Shown piece by piece: positions 1-8,741 of a DNA stretch of 64,000 nucleotides (position 1 is the first letter of the stretch; every line of letters begins with the position of its first letter). The notes beneath the pieces are model-generated. The model was not told where the DNA came from. It made no database searches and saw only the letters and a program-made list of their open reading frames with translations. The position numbers were made by a program, and so were the translations under genes. The DNA is from DATBGZ01 sp963803115 (GTDB taxonomy: Bacteria > Actinomycetota > Actinomycetes > Mycobacteriales > Micromonosporaceae), in the NCBI GenBank assembly GCA_963803115.1, contig CAWDLN010000018.1, positions 124,001 through 188,000 of the forward strand, written 5' to 3'.

Positions 1-539
1 TCCCGGTCGAGATCGGGCCGGAAGGCCCAGCGCACCTCGGGAAGCCAGTACCAGGCGGTGACCATCGTTCTGGTGAAGGTGAGATGGCCGGCGATTTCGG
101 TGAGGGCCAGTTCGCTGGCCGGGTCACGATCTTTGTACGCCGGTCGGTCCGCTGCGCGAACGGGCCCGCCTCGCCGTCGCTTCGGCGACGTGGCCCCACG
201 GACCGGCGTGACCGGAAATGGCGGCGATGACCGAGGCGTCGGATACGGCGGTGCCGACGACGGCCGGACGGGATTGGGCGGTGCCGACGAGGGCCGGACG
301 GGATAAGGCGGTGCCGACGAGGGCGTCGGTGGCGTTCCAGCGACTAAGCCAAGGAACGGAGAGTCCACATCGACCGTTCGCGGTGGCGACGCGGCTGGCG
401 GCTGGCGCGCTGAAGGCAGGCCGGCGATCGGCGTCGGCGCGCGCAGCACCGCGGGCGGGGACGGAGGCGCCTCATCGTAGTAGTCGGCGAAGTCGTCGTC
501 GAAGCCGAGCGCGTCGCCGCCCCTGCTGGTTTGAGTCAC
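1..539 (-). CDS. N-terminal part of a large protein, possibly a VirB4/TraC-like secretion ATPase (runs off the window)
   Basis: Reading the minus strand from a GTG at 539 gives an uninterrupted frame to base 1. The first residues are MTQTSRGGDALGFDDDFADY, followed by a long Pro/Ser/Ala-rich linker and then, near the window edge, a folded-looking stretch containing TMVTAWYWLPEVRWAFRPD. A purine-rich GGGAAAAGG lies about 12 bases before the GTG. It follows a two-gene unit (pilin-like, then small membrane protein) in the same direction, the usual order for VirB2-VirB3-VirB4 genes. The ATPase domain would lie outside the window, so the functional name rests on context and on a vague resemblance to actinobacterial ATP/GTP-binding proteins of such clusters. 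Reality of the gene is fairly sure; function is not. Confidence 0.6.
   Translation of the reverse strand, partial: MTQTSRGGDALGFDDDFADYYDEAPPSPPAVLRAPTPIAGLPSARQPPAASPPRTVDVDSPFLGLVAGTPPTPSSAPPYPVRPSSAPPNPVRPSSAPPYPTPRSSPPFPVTPVRGATSPKRRRGGPVRAADRPAYKDRDPASELALTEIAGHLTFTRTMVTAWYWLPEVRWAFRPDLDR
241..329. repeat. Three 30-bp tandem units inside the linker of the preceding gene
   Basis: Three consecutive 30-base units share the core GGTGCCGACGA and differ at a few positions. On the minus strand they encode repeated PSSAPP-type segments separated by YPVR or NPVR-like residues. The repeat keeps the reading frame, so it is an expandable coding repeat in a disordered linker. Confidence 0.8.
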
Positions 540-565
540 GGCGTCACGCCTTTTCCCGCACGTGA

Positions 566-640
566 GCGGCGGTTGCTCGCGATTGCGGAGCTCGCTCGTT
601 ACGTTCGCGACTGGTGCTCGCTGGCGTGCTCACGCGATCT
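566..640. repeat. Dispersed GCTCGC-type intergenic repeat, copy 1
   Basis: The segment between the small membrane protein and the large downstream gene contains GCTCGCGATTGCGGAGCTCG followed by TTCGCGACTGGTGCTCGC. Related words recur at 9813-9900 and 31175-31216. It overlaps the stop codon of the upstream gene and ends just before the next gene's ribosome-binding site. Confidence 0.5.
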
Positions 641-998
641 TCTCCCTAATCGTGACCCGTCGCACCACGAGCCGAGGCGCGCGTTCCTCGTGCGGCGAGA
701 TCGCGCGGTTAGCGCCACGCCAGTCGGTCAAGGCGGTTCGGATGACCGTACGGGCGGGTCGGTCAGGATCGACATACCGCCAGATGAACGACGTGGTCAC
801 CATCGCCAGCGCGATCTCCCAGGCCGGCACCGGATCGAACTCGAAGGTGATGAGGTAATGGATCCCCATGAACAACGGCACGAGCAGGACGAAGAGTCCG
901 TACTGCGCGTACGGCAGCTGAACGGGAAGCGTGTATCCCGGCGGTCCTAAATAGACCAGCCTCGCCCGGTAGATGTCGTCGTCGGTACGCAGCCGCAT
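630..998 (-). CDS. Small membrane protein in VirB3/PrgI-like position
   Basis: 122 residues starting MRLRTDDDIYRARLVYLGPP. Two hydrophobic segments lie at about residues 31-50 and 58-72, separated by a short loop, and the C-terminus is basic. Size and topology are those of VirB3/PrgI-type inner-membrane subunits, and it lies between a pilin-like gene (upstream) and a large gene (downstream). No catalytic motif is visible. The stop codon falls inside a dispersed GCTCGC-type repeat (566-640). The assignment is by position and topology only. Confidence 0.6.
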   Translation of the reverse strand: MRLRTDDDIYRARLVYLGPPGYTLPVQLPYAQYGLFVLLVPLFMGIHYLITFEFDPVPAWEIALAMVTTSFIWRYVDPDRPARTVIRTALTDWRGANRAISPHEERAPRLVVRRVTIREKIA

Positions 999-1022
999 CG
1001 TGTCCCACCCCGCGTGATTGGG

Positions 1023-1352
1023 CTAACCGAAGATCAGCTTGATCAGACCTTCGCCGAAGAAGAACAGGGCACCGGCGCCCGCGATAAAGGCGAGTCCGAC
1101 AATGGCGATCGCGGAGCTGGTCAGTACCTTTGACATCTCTCCCTTGCCCGCCCGGCTGATGAAGATGACTCCCAGGACGGCGAGGAGAATCGGGGCCACC
1201 TTGGTGGCGATGAATTGGACGATTCCGTCGGTGTTTATCGGCACCGGGGACGGATCGGGGGTGGGCTCTGCCGCCAGGGCACCGTGTGCGATGTCGCGAC
1301 CGTGCGCAAGGAGCGAATCTCCCGCCAACTGGACGAGGGTATACACGATCAT
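1023..1352 (-). CDS. VirB2/TrbC-like pilin candidate
   Basis: 109 residues. A first hydrophobic stretch near the N-terminus ends in an ALAAEP sequence that looks like a signal-peptide cleavage region. A Pro/Asp linker follows, then two transmembrane helices (about residues 50-67 and 78-106) separated by a short basic loop with RAGKGEMSK. Signal sequence plus two helices with a short basic loop is the layout of VirB2/TrbC pilins of type IV secretion systems. It heads a minus-strand unit with the next two genes. No ATPase or coupling protein is inside the window, so this is a strong hint and not proof. Confidence 0.6.
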   Translation of the reverse strand: MIVYTLVQLAGDSLLAHGRDIAHGALAAEPTPDPSPVPINTDGIVQFIATKVAPILLAVLGVIFISRAGKGEMSKVLTSSAIAIVGLAFIAGAGALFFFGEGLIKLIFG

Positions 1353-1530
1353 CGGTTGACCTCCCGGAGCACCTGACGCCTCACCTCATCGAAATGTGCC
1401 CGACGGGCAGACGCCGACGGACAAGAATATTGCAATTCATCTCCCCGGTCATATGTGGGTACCAGTCAATGGACGCCTCAGGCCGGCCCTGTCCAGCAAC
1501 CGACAGTGGCCAGGTGAGTAACGTCAGGGG

Positions 1531-2352
1531 GTGATCTGGCAAGCCCCGGTGGTGATGGGGGTGCTGAACGTGACCCCCGACAGCTTCTCCGACGGCGGGC
1601 GCTACACCACCATCGACGACGCCGTGCGCCATGCGATCGCGATGCACGCCGACGGCGCCGACCTCGTTGACGTGGGCGGCGAGTCGACGCGGCCGGGTTC
1701 CGACCGGGTGGACGCGGAAACCGAGGCCAAACGGGTTCTGCCGGTACTACGCGAGCTCACCGCCGCTGGCGTACCAACGAGTATCGATACGACCCGAGCC
1801 GAGGTGGCCGAGGCCGCGCTGGCGATGGGCGCGGCGGCGATCAACGACGTCTCGGGCGGGCTTGTCGACGCGAGGATGGCCGCAGTCGTGGCCGACGCCG
1901 GTGTGCCGTGGGTGCTCATGCATTGGCGCGGTCATTCCCGCCGGATGCAGGACCTGGCACGCTACGACGATGTCGTCGCCGAGGTCCGGGACGAGTTGAG
2001 TCAACGGGCCGACGCCGCAATCGCGGCGGGCGTGGATCGGACAAAGATAATCGTGGATCCAGGCCTCGGCTTCGCCAAGCGGCCGGAGCATAACTGGCTC
2101 TTGTCCGCCCATCTCGACGAGCTGGTCTCGCTGGGCTTTCCGGTGCTCGTGGGGGCCAGCCGCAAGTCATACCTTGGCGTGCTTCTGGCCAGCGCCGACG
2201 GCTCGCCCCGCCCGGTCGGGCAGCGCGAGGCGGCGACCGTGGCGACGAGCGTTCTCGCCGTCGAGGCGGGAGCCTGGGGCGTACGGGTGCACGATGTCCG
2301 GTCCACGGTCGACGCGCTACGGGTCCTCGAGGCGACGCGGGCCCACCGATGA
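1531..2352 (+). CDS. folP: Dihydropteroate synthase
   Basis: 273 residues, normal for the family. It condenses 6-hydroxymethyl-dihydropterin diphosphate with p-aminobenzoate to give dihydropteroate. Family motifs are in order: MGVLNVTPDSFSDGG near residue 9, GGESTRPGS near 50, DTTRAEV, INDVSGG, DPGLGFAKRPEHN near 174 and VGASRKS near 209, with VRVHDV close to the end. The GTG start is chosen because the conserved fold begins nine residues later. It overlaps folB by 4 bases. The folE gene often found next to folP is absent; the divergent VirB2-like unit is there instead. Confidence 0.95.
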   Translation: MIWQAPVVMGVLNVTPDSFSDGGRYTTIDDAVRHAIAMHADGADLVDVGGESTRPGSDRVDAETEAKRVLPVLRELTAAGVPTSIDTTRAEVAEAALAMGAAAINDVSGGLVDARMAAVVADAGVPWVLMHWRGHSRRMQDLARYDDVVAEVRDELSQRADAAIAAGVDRTKIIVDPGLGFAKRPEHNWLLSAHLDELVSLGFPVLVGASRKSYLGVLLASADGSPRPVGQREAATVATSVLAVEAGAWGVRVHDVRSTVDALRVLEATRAHR

Positions 2353-2711
2353 CCGACACGATCACGCTGACCGGGCTTCGGGTTCGCGGCCGGCACGGTG
2401 TCTACCAGTTCGAGCGCGAACAAGGCCAGGACTTTGTCATCGATGTAGTGCTCGAACTCGATCTGGCGCCGGCCGCGACCTCGGACGACGTGGCCGACAC
2501 GGTGCACTACGGCGAACTCGCCGACCGGCTGGTCGCCATCGTCGCGGGCGAACCGTACAACCTCATCGAAACGCTGGCCGACCGGCTCGTCGCGGCCTGC
2601 CTCGCCGATGTCCGCGTTGGCGCGGCGACCGTGACCGTCCACAAGCCATTCGCGCCGATCCCGCACGCATTTACTGACGTCGCTGTCACGATCAGGCGAG
2701 AGCGGCGATGA
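2349..2711 (+). CDS. folB: Dihydroneopterin aldolase
   Basis: 120 residues. It converts 7,8-dihydroneopterin to 6-hydroxymethyl-dihydropterin and glycolaldehyde. The N-terminal RGRHGVYQFERE carries the substrate-binding glutamate and VHKPFAPI near residue 99 carries the catalytic lysine. The ATGA overlap with folP and the next ATGA overlap with folK indicate translational coupling in one operon, supplying consecutive pathway steps. Confidence 0.95.
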   Translation: MTDTITLTGLRVRGRHGVYQFEREQGQDFVIDVVLELDLAPAATSDDVADTVHYGELADRLVAIVAGEPYNLIETLADRLVAACLADVRVGAATVTVHKPFAPIPHAFTDVAVTIRRERR

Positions 2712-3232
2712 CCAAGGCGATCCTCGCGCTCGGCAGCAACCTGGGCGATCGCTTCGAACATCTGCGGGCGGCCACCGAGGCCCTGGCGGACGCAGTCGCG
2801 GCCGTGTCCGATGTGTACGAATCGCCGCCGTGGGGTGATCCCGGTCAGCCGGCGTATCTCAACGCCGTACTGCTGGTCGCCGCGGATGTGCCGGCAGCGA
2901 CCTGGCTGCGACGGGCCCAGGACCTGGAACGGGCGGCGGGTCGGGTCCGGGAGCCGGCCCGCCGGTTCGGTCCGCGCTCACTGGACGTGGACGTGATCGC
3001 GGTCTGGGAGGACGATGGCCGGCCGGTGCTCAGCGAGAATGCCGAGCTGACCCTGCCGCACCCCCGGGCTCACCTGCGCGCGTTCGTCTTGCGCCCGTGG
3101 CTGGACATCGCACCCTATGCGGAACTTCCCGGCCACGGCCGCGTCGTCGATCTGATCCGGCGGGAGCCGGTCGCGAGCGATCTGGCGGGTGTCGTCCGGC
3201 AACCAGCGCTCGATCTCGATGCGAGGCCATAG
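2708..3232 (+). CDS. folK: 6-hydroxymethyl-7,8-dihydropterin pyrophosphokinase
   Basis: 174 residues. It transfers pyrophosphate from ATP to hydroxymethyl-dihydropterin, giving the FolP substrate. The motifs ALGSNLGDR at the start, YLNAVLLV, RRFGPRSLDVDVI (Mg/ATP-binding aspartates) and LPHPRAHLRAFVL are all present. It is the third gene of the coupled folP-folB-folK unit. Confidence 0.95.
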   Translation: MTKAILALGSNLGDRFEHLRAATEALADAVAAVSDVYESPPWGDPGQPAYLNAVLLVAADVPAATWLRRAQDLERAAGRVREPARRFGPRSLDVDVIAVWEDDGRPVLSENAELTLPHPRAHLRAFVLRPWLDIAPYAELPGHGRVVDLIRREPVASDLAGVVRQPALDLDARP

Positions 3233-3304
3233 GTACGGCCGAAACTGCCGGGGCCCGACCGGGTTGCGGTAGCCTGTTGATCCAATGAGAGCCAGGGCGG
3301 TCCC

Positions 3305-3841
3305 ATGAACGACGAGGGTCCCCGCGATCGGCCGGGGGGTCCGGCCCGAGGCGGGCTTCGCCCCACTCGTCCGGCAACGCTCATCCTTGCCGCCGTCGTC
3401 ACCGCTGGGCTCGCGTGGCTGGGAATCCGCCGGTACTTCGGTGACCTCCCGGACGTCACGTGGCTCGCGGGGCTAACCCTGGCGGGGCTGGCCGTTGTGG
3501 AGGGAATCGCCGCCCGCAACACCCGGGCCAGGATCGAACAACGCCCCCGCGCGGGGGCTCTCAATCCGCTCCTGGTGGCTCGCCTCGCCGTTCTCGCCAA
3601 GGCATCGTCGCTGGCCGGGGCGATCTTCGCCGGCGCGTACGGCGGTGTGGCCGCGTGGGCGATCTCCGAACGTGACCGGCTCACCGCCGCCGCAAAAAAT
3701 CTCGCCCCCTCCGTCGCCGGGCTGGTCGGCGCGCTTGCGCTGGTCGCCGCCGCGCTTTTGCTCGAGCGCGCCTGCCGAGTGCCGGAGCCGCCTGACGACA
3801 ACCGTGATGGATCGGGTGGGAGTCCGGGCTCCGGTCGCTGA
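3305..3841 (+). CDS. DUF3180 family membrane protein
   Basis: 178 residues with four predicted transmembrane helices (about 25-40, 50-68, 96-117, 133-152) and polar termini. Proteins of this type follow folK in many actinobacteria. The family has no established function. The ATG is preceded by an AGGGCGG-like purine run and lies 72 bases after folK, so it may be co-transcribed. Confidence 0.8.
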   Translation: MNDEGPRDRPGGPARGGLRPTRPATLILAAVVTAGLAWLGIRRYFGDLPDVTWLAGLTLAGLAVVEGIAARNTRARIEQRPRAGALNPLLVARLAVLAKASSLAGAIFAGAYGGVAAWAISERDRLTAAAKNLAPSVAGLVGALALVAAALLLERACRVPEPPDDNRDGSGGSPGSGR

Positions 3842-3960
3842 CGCCACAGAGATCGCCCTCGATATTGCGCCGAGCGATCATATGACAGCACTGAGCGATA
3901 GGGCTTTTGCTCCTCGCGCTCAGCCGGGTACGGTGCGACGCGAAACGATTGGGGCACACC

Positions 3961-5243
3961 ATGGCGTTCGAGGACAGTTCGCAAGCACGCGGGGGCTCAC
4001 GCGCCGTCGGCACGGGTTTGTCGACCGGCGATTACCTGCTGACCCGCAGGGCCACGCCCACCTATGAGGTCATGCACGCGTCGACATTGACAGCGACCGG
4101 AGATGGCGAGCCGACCACGAACGTCGACCGCCTGCCCGTGCCCGACCTGCATTACGTGTTCGACGATCCGTCCGTCGGCGAGCCGGGTCGCGACCGCATG
4201 ATTGTTCACGGTGTGTGGGAGCTGGTTCTCGCGGTCGCCCTCGCCATCGCCGGATATTTCCTGGCCCAGGCGCAGCCGGGCGCGCTCGGCGGGGATGGGC
4301 TGCGCCGGCTCGCCATCGCGGCGACGGTGTTCGGTCTGGTCGCCGCGGCAAGCTCGCTCGCGCTGCGGGCCGGGGTGCCGAACCTGGCGGTCGGTGGGGT
4401 CGCCGTTACCGGGACGCTGTACTTCGCCCACCACGCGGACGGGAGTTGGACCCCGGCCGTCGCCGCCGTAGGGATCTGCGCGCTGATCGGCCTCGTGCAG
4501 GGTCTGGTGGTGGCCGGCCTGCACGTACCGGCCTGGGCGGCGAGCCTCGCCGTGGCCTTAGCGCTGTTCGTCTGGTCGGGGGACAGTCGTCGGTCGTCGT
4601 CGTCGGCGGCTACGAACCAGTACGCCACGCGTACCTCTGGTTCGCCACCTTCTGCATCGTCAGCGTTGGGGCGAGTCTGCTCGGCCTCATGCCGACGATC
4701 CGCCGAGGCTTCGGCCAGTTCCGGCCCGTGATCGACCCGGCCCGGCGCCGCGGGATGACGGCCGCGATGATCGTGGTCGGCGCAACGGTCGGCTCCTCTG
4801 TGCTGGCCGGGCTCAGCGGCGTATTCACCGTCCTGATATCGCATCAGGTCGCGCCGTCGAACGGGCTGGAACTCACGGGTCTCGCTCTCGGCGCGGCCCT
4901 GCTCGGCGGCACAAGTGCCTTCGGACGCCGGGGCGGCATATTCGGCACGATCTTCGCGGTCGCCCTCATCTCGGTCGGCCTCGCCTACGCCGAGGCGACC
5001 GACCGGCACTGGTCGGCCGGCGGGCTCGCCGTCATAGCCATCGCGGTCGGGCTTGGGATCACCCGCCTCGTCGAACGGTTCGGACGTCCCGTGCTCCCAC
5101 CCTCGTCAACCGATGCCGACGACGCCTGGTCGCCGCGAGTGCACTCCCTGGCCCCGAGCGGGCGAGCCTGGCAGCCGGCGCCGACGCCGACCGGTGGGCT
5201 GTGGTCCGCCGACGACGTCTGGGGGACAACGACCCCCCGCTAG
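3961..5243 (+). pseudogene. ABC-type (sugar/RbsC-like) permease-like membrane protein, frameshifted
   Basis: The reading frame from ATG 3961 encodes a cytoplasmic start (MAFEDSSQARGG) and five or six hydrophobic helices up to LALFVWSG near 4580. A shift of one frame there continues smoothly with QSSVVVVGGYEP, further helices and a Pro-rich tail to the stop at 5243. In the first frame a stop follows at 4731. Joining the frames gives one protein of about 427 residues resembling ribose/branched-chain type permeases. One missing base near 4580-4586 (within a run of G) explains it, so this is either a recent null mutation or a sequencing error. No ATPase or binding protein is adjacent. Confidence 0.7.
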
Positions 5244-5253
5244 GCTCACGGCT

Positions 5254-5565
5254 ATGGACGACGCGCCGGATCTGGACCAGCTCAGCACCGAGGAGCTGCG
5301 CCACCGCGCATTCACCCTCGCGGCGCAGCGTCACGACATCGGGTTCTTCTGGTCGGTCTTCAAGCATCTGCCGCATGCCGATGATGTGGAATCCCTCGAT
5401 GCCTCGCTCGGTGCGGTCGGTGCCTCGATCAGCGACGTGGTCGCCCTGTGGCGCGAGTTCACCGGACACGGTGGCTACGGCGACGCCGAACCGTTGCTGC
5501 GGGCGGCTTTCCTGGAGTACCTCCGCCGGGATACGAATCCCGCGCGGGCGAGCGAGGCGCCCTGA
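5254..5565 (+). CDS. Small conserved-looking protein of unknown function
   Basis: 103 residues starting MDDAPDLDQLSTEELRHRAF, acidic at both ends and predicted all-helical, without signal or membrane segments. The sequence has actinobacterial codon usage throughout and a clear stop. It lies 10 bases after the permease-like gene and is probably in the same unit. I do not recognise a domain. Confidence 0.65.
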   Translation: MDDAPDLDQLSTEELRHRAFTLAAQRHDIGFFWSVFKHLPHADDVESLDASLGAVGASISDVVALWREFTGHGGYGDAEPLLRAAFLEYLRRDTNPARASEAP

Positions 5566-5608
5566 CAGCGATTGTTTTACGGCGCTGTATGTGGGGTATA
5601 TCCGCGAC

Positions 5609-6364
5609 ATGTCCCCGGTCATCACACGCGCCCGGACCTACACCGGCGCCGGCGTCATCGCGATTCTGATACTGGTCCTCGCGTTCGGAAACCAGGCCTA
5701 CGCCGAGTGGGCGGACAAGCACGCGCAGGGCGCCACGGCATGGGATCTGCTGTTGCGGACGCTCGCCTGGCCGCGCTGGCACTTCACGTCGGGGGGCAAC
5801 CCCACGCAGGACGTGGTCGCCAACGACATCCGCGCGCTGCTGCTGGTGGTGCTGGTGGCGGCCCTGCTGGGGATGGCCGGTGCCAACTTCCTCGGTGGCG
5901 GCGGCGCGTTCGTCCTCGGCTGGTTCTCAGTCATCATCGGTGCGGCGTTGGCGGCGCTGCTCACCGCATTCCTGACCTCCACCGCATCGCTCTACAACGC
6001 GCTCCTGGGCGCTGGACAAGCGTCGATGTACGGCCTGTTCGTTGGTTGGATCGTCGGCCTGCTCACCGCTGCCACGCAGACGTACGACGGTCGCGGCGGC
6101 CTGAATCCATTGACGGCCAGGGTGCCCACCCGGGTGGGCACCCTGGCGTGTGGCCCGGACGAACCGGACGAACCACGTCTGGAGTGCAACTTTCGTTCCC
6201 AAGCGATCCCGGCTAACCTCGCAGCATGCCGGCCAACCACCCCCCGGACGTTCGGCGTGGGAAGGTGCCGCATGGGCTGTTCTGGGGCGGCATGGGACTC
6301 GCGCCGCTCGCGGTCCTCATTCTGTTGTTCGGTCAGAGCACCGGTGCGCTGCGCGTCGCGGTGA
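5609..6364 (+). CDS. Membrane protein of unknown function with a probably altered 3' end
   Basis: From ATG 5609 the frame encodes MSPVITRARTYTGAG and four hydrophobic helices up to about residue 158 (ending LLTAATQTYDGRGG). The same frame then stays open through a 30-bp perfect palindrome and into the next gene, stopping only at 6364. The last roughly 80 residues look like a shadow translation. A TGA in a neighbouring frame at 6102, just before the palindrome, would be a natural end. A one-base indel near the 3' end is the simplest reading. The first 160 residues are well supported; the tail is doubtful. Confidence 0.55.
   Translation: MSPVITRARTYTGAGVIAILILVLAFGNQAYAEWADKHAQGATAWDLLLRTLAWPRWHFTSGGNPTQDVVANDIRALLLVVLVAALLGMAGANFLGGGGAFVLGWFSVIIGAALAALLTAFLTSTASLYNALLGAGQASMYGLFVGWIVGLLTAATQTYDGRGGLNPLTARVPTRVGTLACGPDEPDEPRLECNFRSQAIPANLAACRPTTPRTFGVGRCRMGCSGAAWDSRRSRSSFCCSVRAPVRCASR
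6117..6146. terminator. Perfect 30-bp palindrome, probable terminator
   Basis: Bases 6117-6131 and 6132-6146 are exact reverse complements around CCCGGG. It lies after the likely original end of the 5609 gene and 80 bases before the next ATG. There is no T-tract, which is common for actinobacterial hairpins. An alternative is a protein-binding palindrome. Confidence 0.55.
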
Positions 6365-7430
6365 CCCTCGCCGTGCTGACGATCGTGCTCTTGGCGCTGT
6401 CGATCGCGTTGCGCCCCAGCGTCGAGCTGGTGCGGGTCGAAATCGAGCACCGCGTGCTCGACGAGGTGGAGCGGGTACGAGTGAAGGCGCGGGAGGACAC
6501 GACGACCGCCGCCCGCAACACTCACCGGGCGCTCAGCGACAAGATCCACGGGCTCTCGGAGACGATCGAGGAACTTCGGGCCCAGATCGATGAGGTCCAA
6601 GCCAACGGCTTCGTGCTCGAATCTGGACACCCCGCCCCGGCCATTGGCCCCGGCGGCGGCGCGGGCGGGCAGGGTACGGTCCGGCGTACCGAGACGGTGC
6701 ACGTGACCCGACGGACGACCACGGTCAACGCCGGCGAGGAAACCGGGAACCGTTTATGGCAGCCGGGCCGCTGCGGACGGCGACCGGCGAGAGCGCCGCG
6801 ACGACCGCGATGATCGTCGGTGGGACGACCGCTGGGATGGGATGGCGCAGGGTAATCGCTGGGCCGAGGTCCGCGCCGATGACGGTGGACGCGAACTGCA
6901 GATGGGCGAGCGTCGTTCGTCGATGCGCAGCGACGACCGTGGCTCGGAGTACCGCGTCGAGGACCGATGGGCGGCGCTGCGCCGCGACGAACCCGGCGAT
7001 GGTTCGTGGTTCGGCCGCCCCGAGCCGCGGGCATTGCCGCCCTCGCGAGGCGAGTCGCCCGACCGGTACATCGATGATCGACACCAGGATCGGCATCGCG
7101 GGTCGGAGCGCGAGCGCGAATACGACCGCGATCGCGAATACGACCGCGATCGCGGGCGTGCGTACGACCGGGACCGTGGCTACGACCATGACCGCGGCCG
7201 GGATTACGAACGAGACCGTGGCTACGATCGGGACCGCGACCGCGAACGGGATGACCGGGATCGCGGCTACGACCGTGAGCGGGACCGTGGCTACGAGCGG
7301 GACCGTGCCCGCGACCGTGGCCGAGCGGGACCGTGGCTATGACCGCGAGAGGGGCCACGACCGCGAGCGGGACTACGACCGCGACCTCTACGGTCCCCGC
7401 CCGCGCCGTTCACCTGACCACGACCGATAG
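6226..7430 (+). pseudogene. Membrane-anchored protein with long Arg/Asp repeat tail, two frameshifts
   Basis: The first frame (ATG 6226) gives two transmembrane helices (about residues 17-36 and 42-62) and a helical, coiled-coil-like region (about 70-125). Near 6750 the frame must move by one to continue with VYGSRAAADGDRRERRDDRD and then a long tail of DRDRGYDRDR-type repeats. Near 7320 a second move of one restores the repeat and leads to RRSPDHDR and a stop at 7428-7430. Joined, the protein is about 400 residues with an almost purely alternating-charge tail. Both shifts look like single-base insertions. Whether they are real or errors in repetitive DNA cannot be told here. Function unknown. 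Confidence 0.6.
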
Positions 7431-7516
7431 CTAGCCACTGCCGGTGACCTTGGTGAAATGCGCGTGCTTCGATCTCTGCGAGCACGTATTACGTCGCCGA
7501 CCAGAGTCGACCGCGA

Positions 7517-7604
7517 CGTTCCTCGGAGCTCGCGCTACTTGTCGATTCTCCCGCGACAATCCGCGCTCGCTCCTCGTTCCTCGGAGCTCGCGCTACTTGT
7601 CGAT
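7517..7604. repeat. Two identical 30-bp copies of a GAGCTCCGAGGAACG repeat
   Basis: Bases 7517-7546 and 7575-7604 are identical. The second copy contains the last codons and stop of the nuoD-like pseudogene (minus strand), so the first copy duplicates that gene end. The core CTCGTTCCTCGGAGCTCG also forms the heart of the 61-bp repeats at 33309-33478. The remaining bases between 7431 and 7592 hold nothing else I can identify. Confidence 0.75.
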
Positions 7605-8741
7605 GTCCCCCACGACGAAGAACATCGATCCCAGGATGGGTACAAGGTCCGCCACCGAACAGCCGGGCAGCAGCGTGGTCAGCGCCTGCACGTTCGCGTA
7701 GGAGGCGGTGCGCAGCTTCATCCGCCACGGTGTCTTGTCGCCGCGGGAGACCAGGTAGTAGCCGTTGATGCCCTAGCGGGCTCTCGGTCCAGGCGTAGGT
7801 GTGGCCCTCGGGTGCTTTGACCACCTTCGGCAGCCGTACGTTGACCGGCCCGGCCGATCTGGTCGACGCGGTGCAGGCACTGCTCGGCCAGGTCGAGCGA
7901 CACCTACACCTGGTCCAGCAGCACCTCGAACCGGGCGTGGCAGTCGCCGGCGGTCCGGGTGACCACCGGAACTGTCAGCTCGCCGTAGGCCAGGTACGGC
8001 TCGTCGCGGCGCAGGTCGAGGTCGAGGCCACTGGCGCGGGCAACCGGGCCGGAGACGCCGTACGCCGCGGCGCTCGCGGCTGGGAGCACGCCGACGCCGA
8101 CCGTGCGGGCGAGGAACGTCTCGTTGTCGCGGATGAGCCGGTCGAGCTCGGGCAGGCGCCGCCGGACCTCGCCGATCGCCTCCCGGGCCCGGGCGGTCCA
8201 GCCGCCGAGGAACCTCCTCCTTCAGCCCGCCGACCCGGTTGAACATGTAGTGCATCCGGCCGCCGGACGACCTCCTCCATGACCGCCTGGATGGTCTCCC
8301 GCTCCCGGAACGCGTAGACCGATCGGCGTGATCGCGCCGATCTCGAGCGGGTACGAGCCGAGGAACATCAGGTGGTTGAGGACCCGGTTCAGCTCGGCCA
8401 GCGCCGTGCGTAGCCAGACCGCCCGCTCCGGCACCTCCATGCCCATCAGCCGCTCCACGGCCAGCACGACGCCCAGTTCGTTGGCGAAGGCCGAGAGCCA
8501 GTCATGCCGGTTCGCCAGCACGATGATCTGGCGGTAGTCGCGCACCTCGAACAGCTTCTCGGCGCCCCGGTGCATGTATCCGACGATCGGCTCGCGCCGC
8601 TGACGATCCGATCTCCGTCAAGGACCAGCCGCAGCCGCAGCATGCCGTGGGTCGACGGGTGCTGGGGGCCGATGTTGAGCACGACGTCGGCGGGTCGAGT
8701 CCGGATCCGGTCCCGACCGTCATCTCCCGCATGCCGCTCAT
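7593..8741 (-). pseudogene. Second NADH-quinone oxidoreductase subunit D (nuoD2-like), decayed
   Basis: Read on the minus strand, pieces in all three frames line up in order along a NuoD protein: LNIGPQHPSTHGMLRLRLVL, HRGAEKLFEVRDYRQIIVLA, LNRVLNHLMFLGSYPLEIGA, MHYMFNRVGGLKEE, PVARASGLDLDLRRDEPY, FEVLLDQV, KAPEGHTYAWTESP and finally LGSMFFVVGDIDK with a TAG. At least seven frame changes are needed. In addition an in-frame TAG (probable GAG to TAG) interrupts DQV-V-SLDLAEQC. The ATG at 8741 overlaps the stop of the methyltransferase upstream (ATGA). Orphan nuoD copies next to a MidA-like methyltransferase occur in other actinobacteria. The amino acids between lesions are well kept, so decay is recent. 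Confidence 0.85.
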
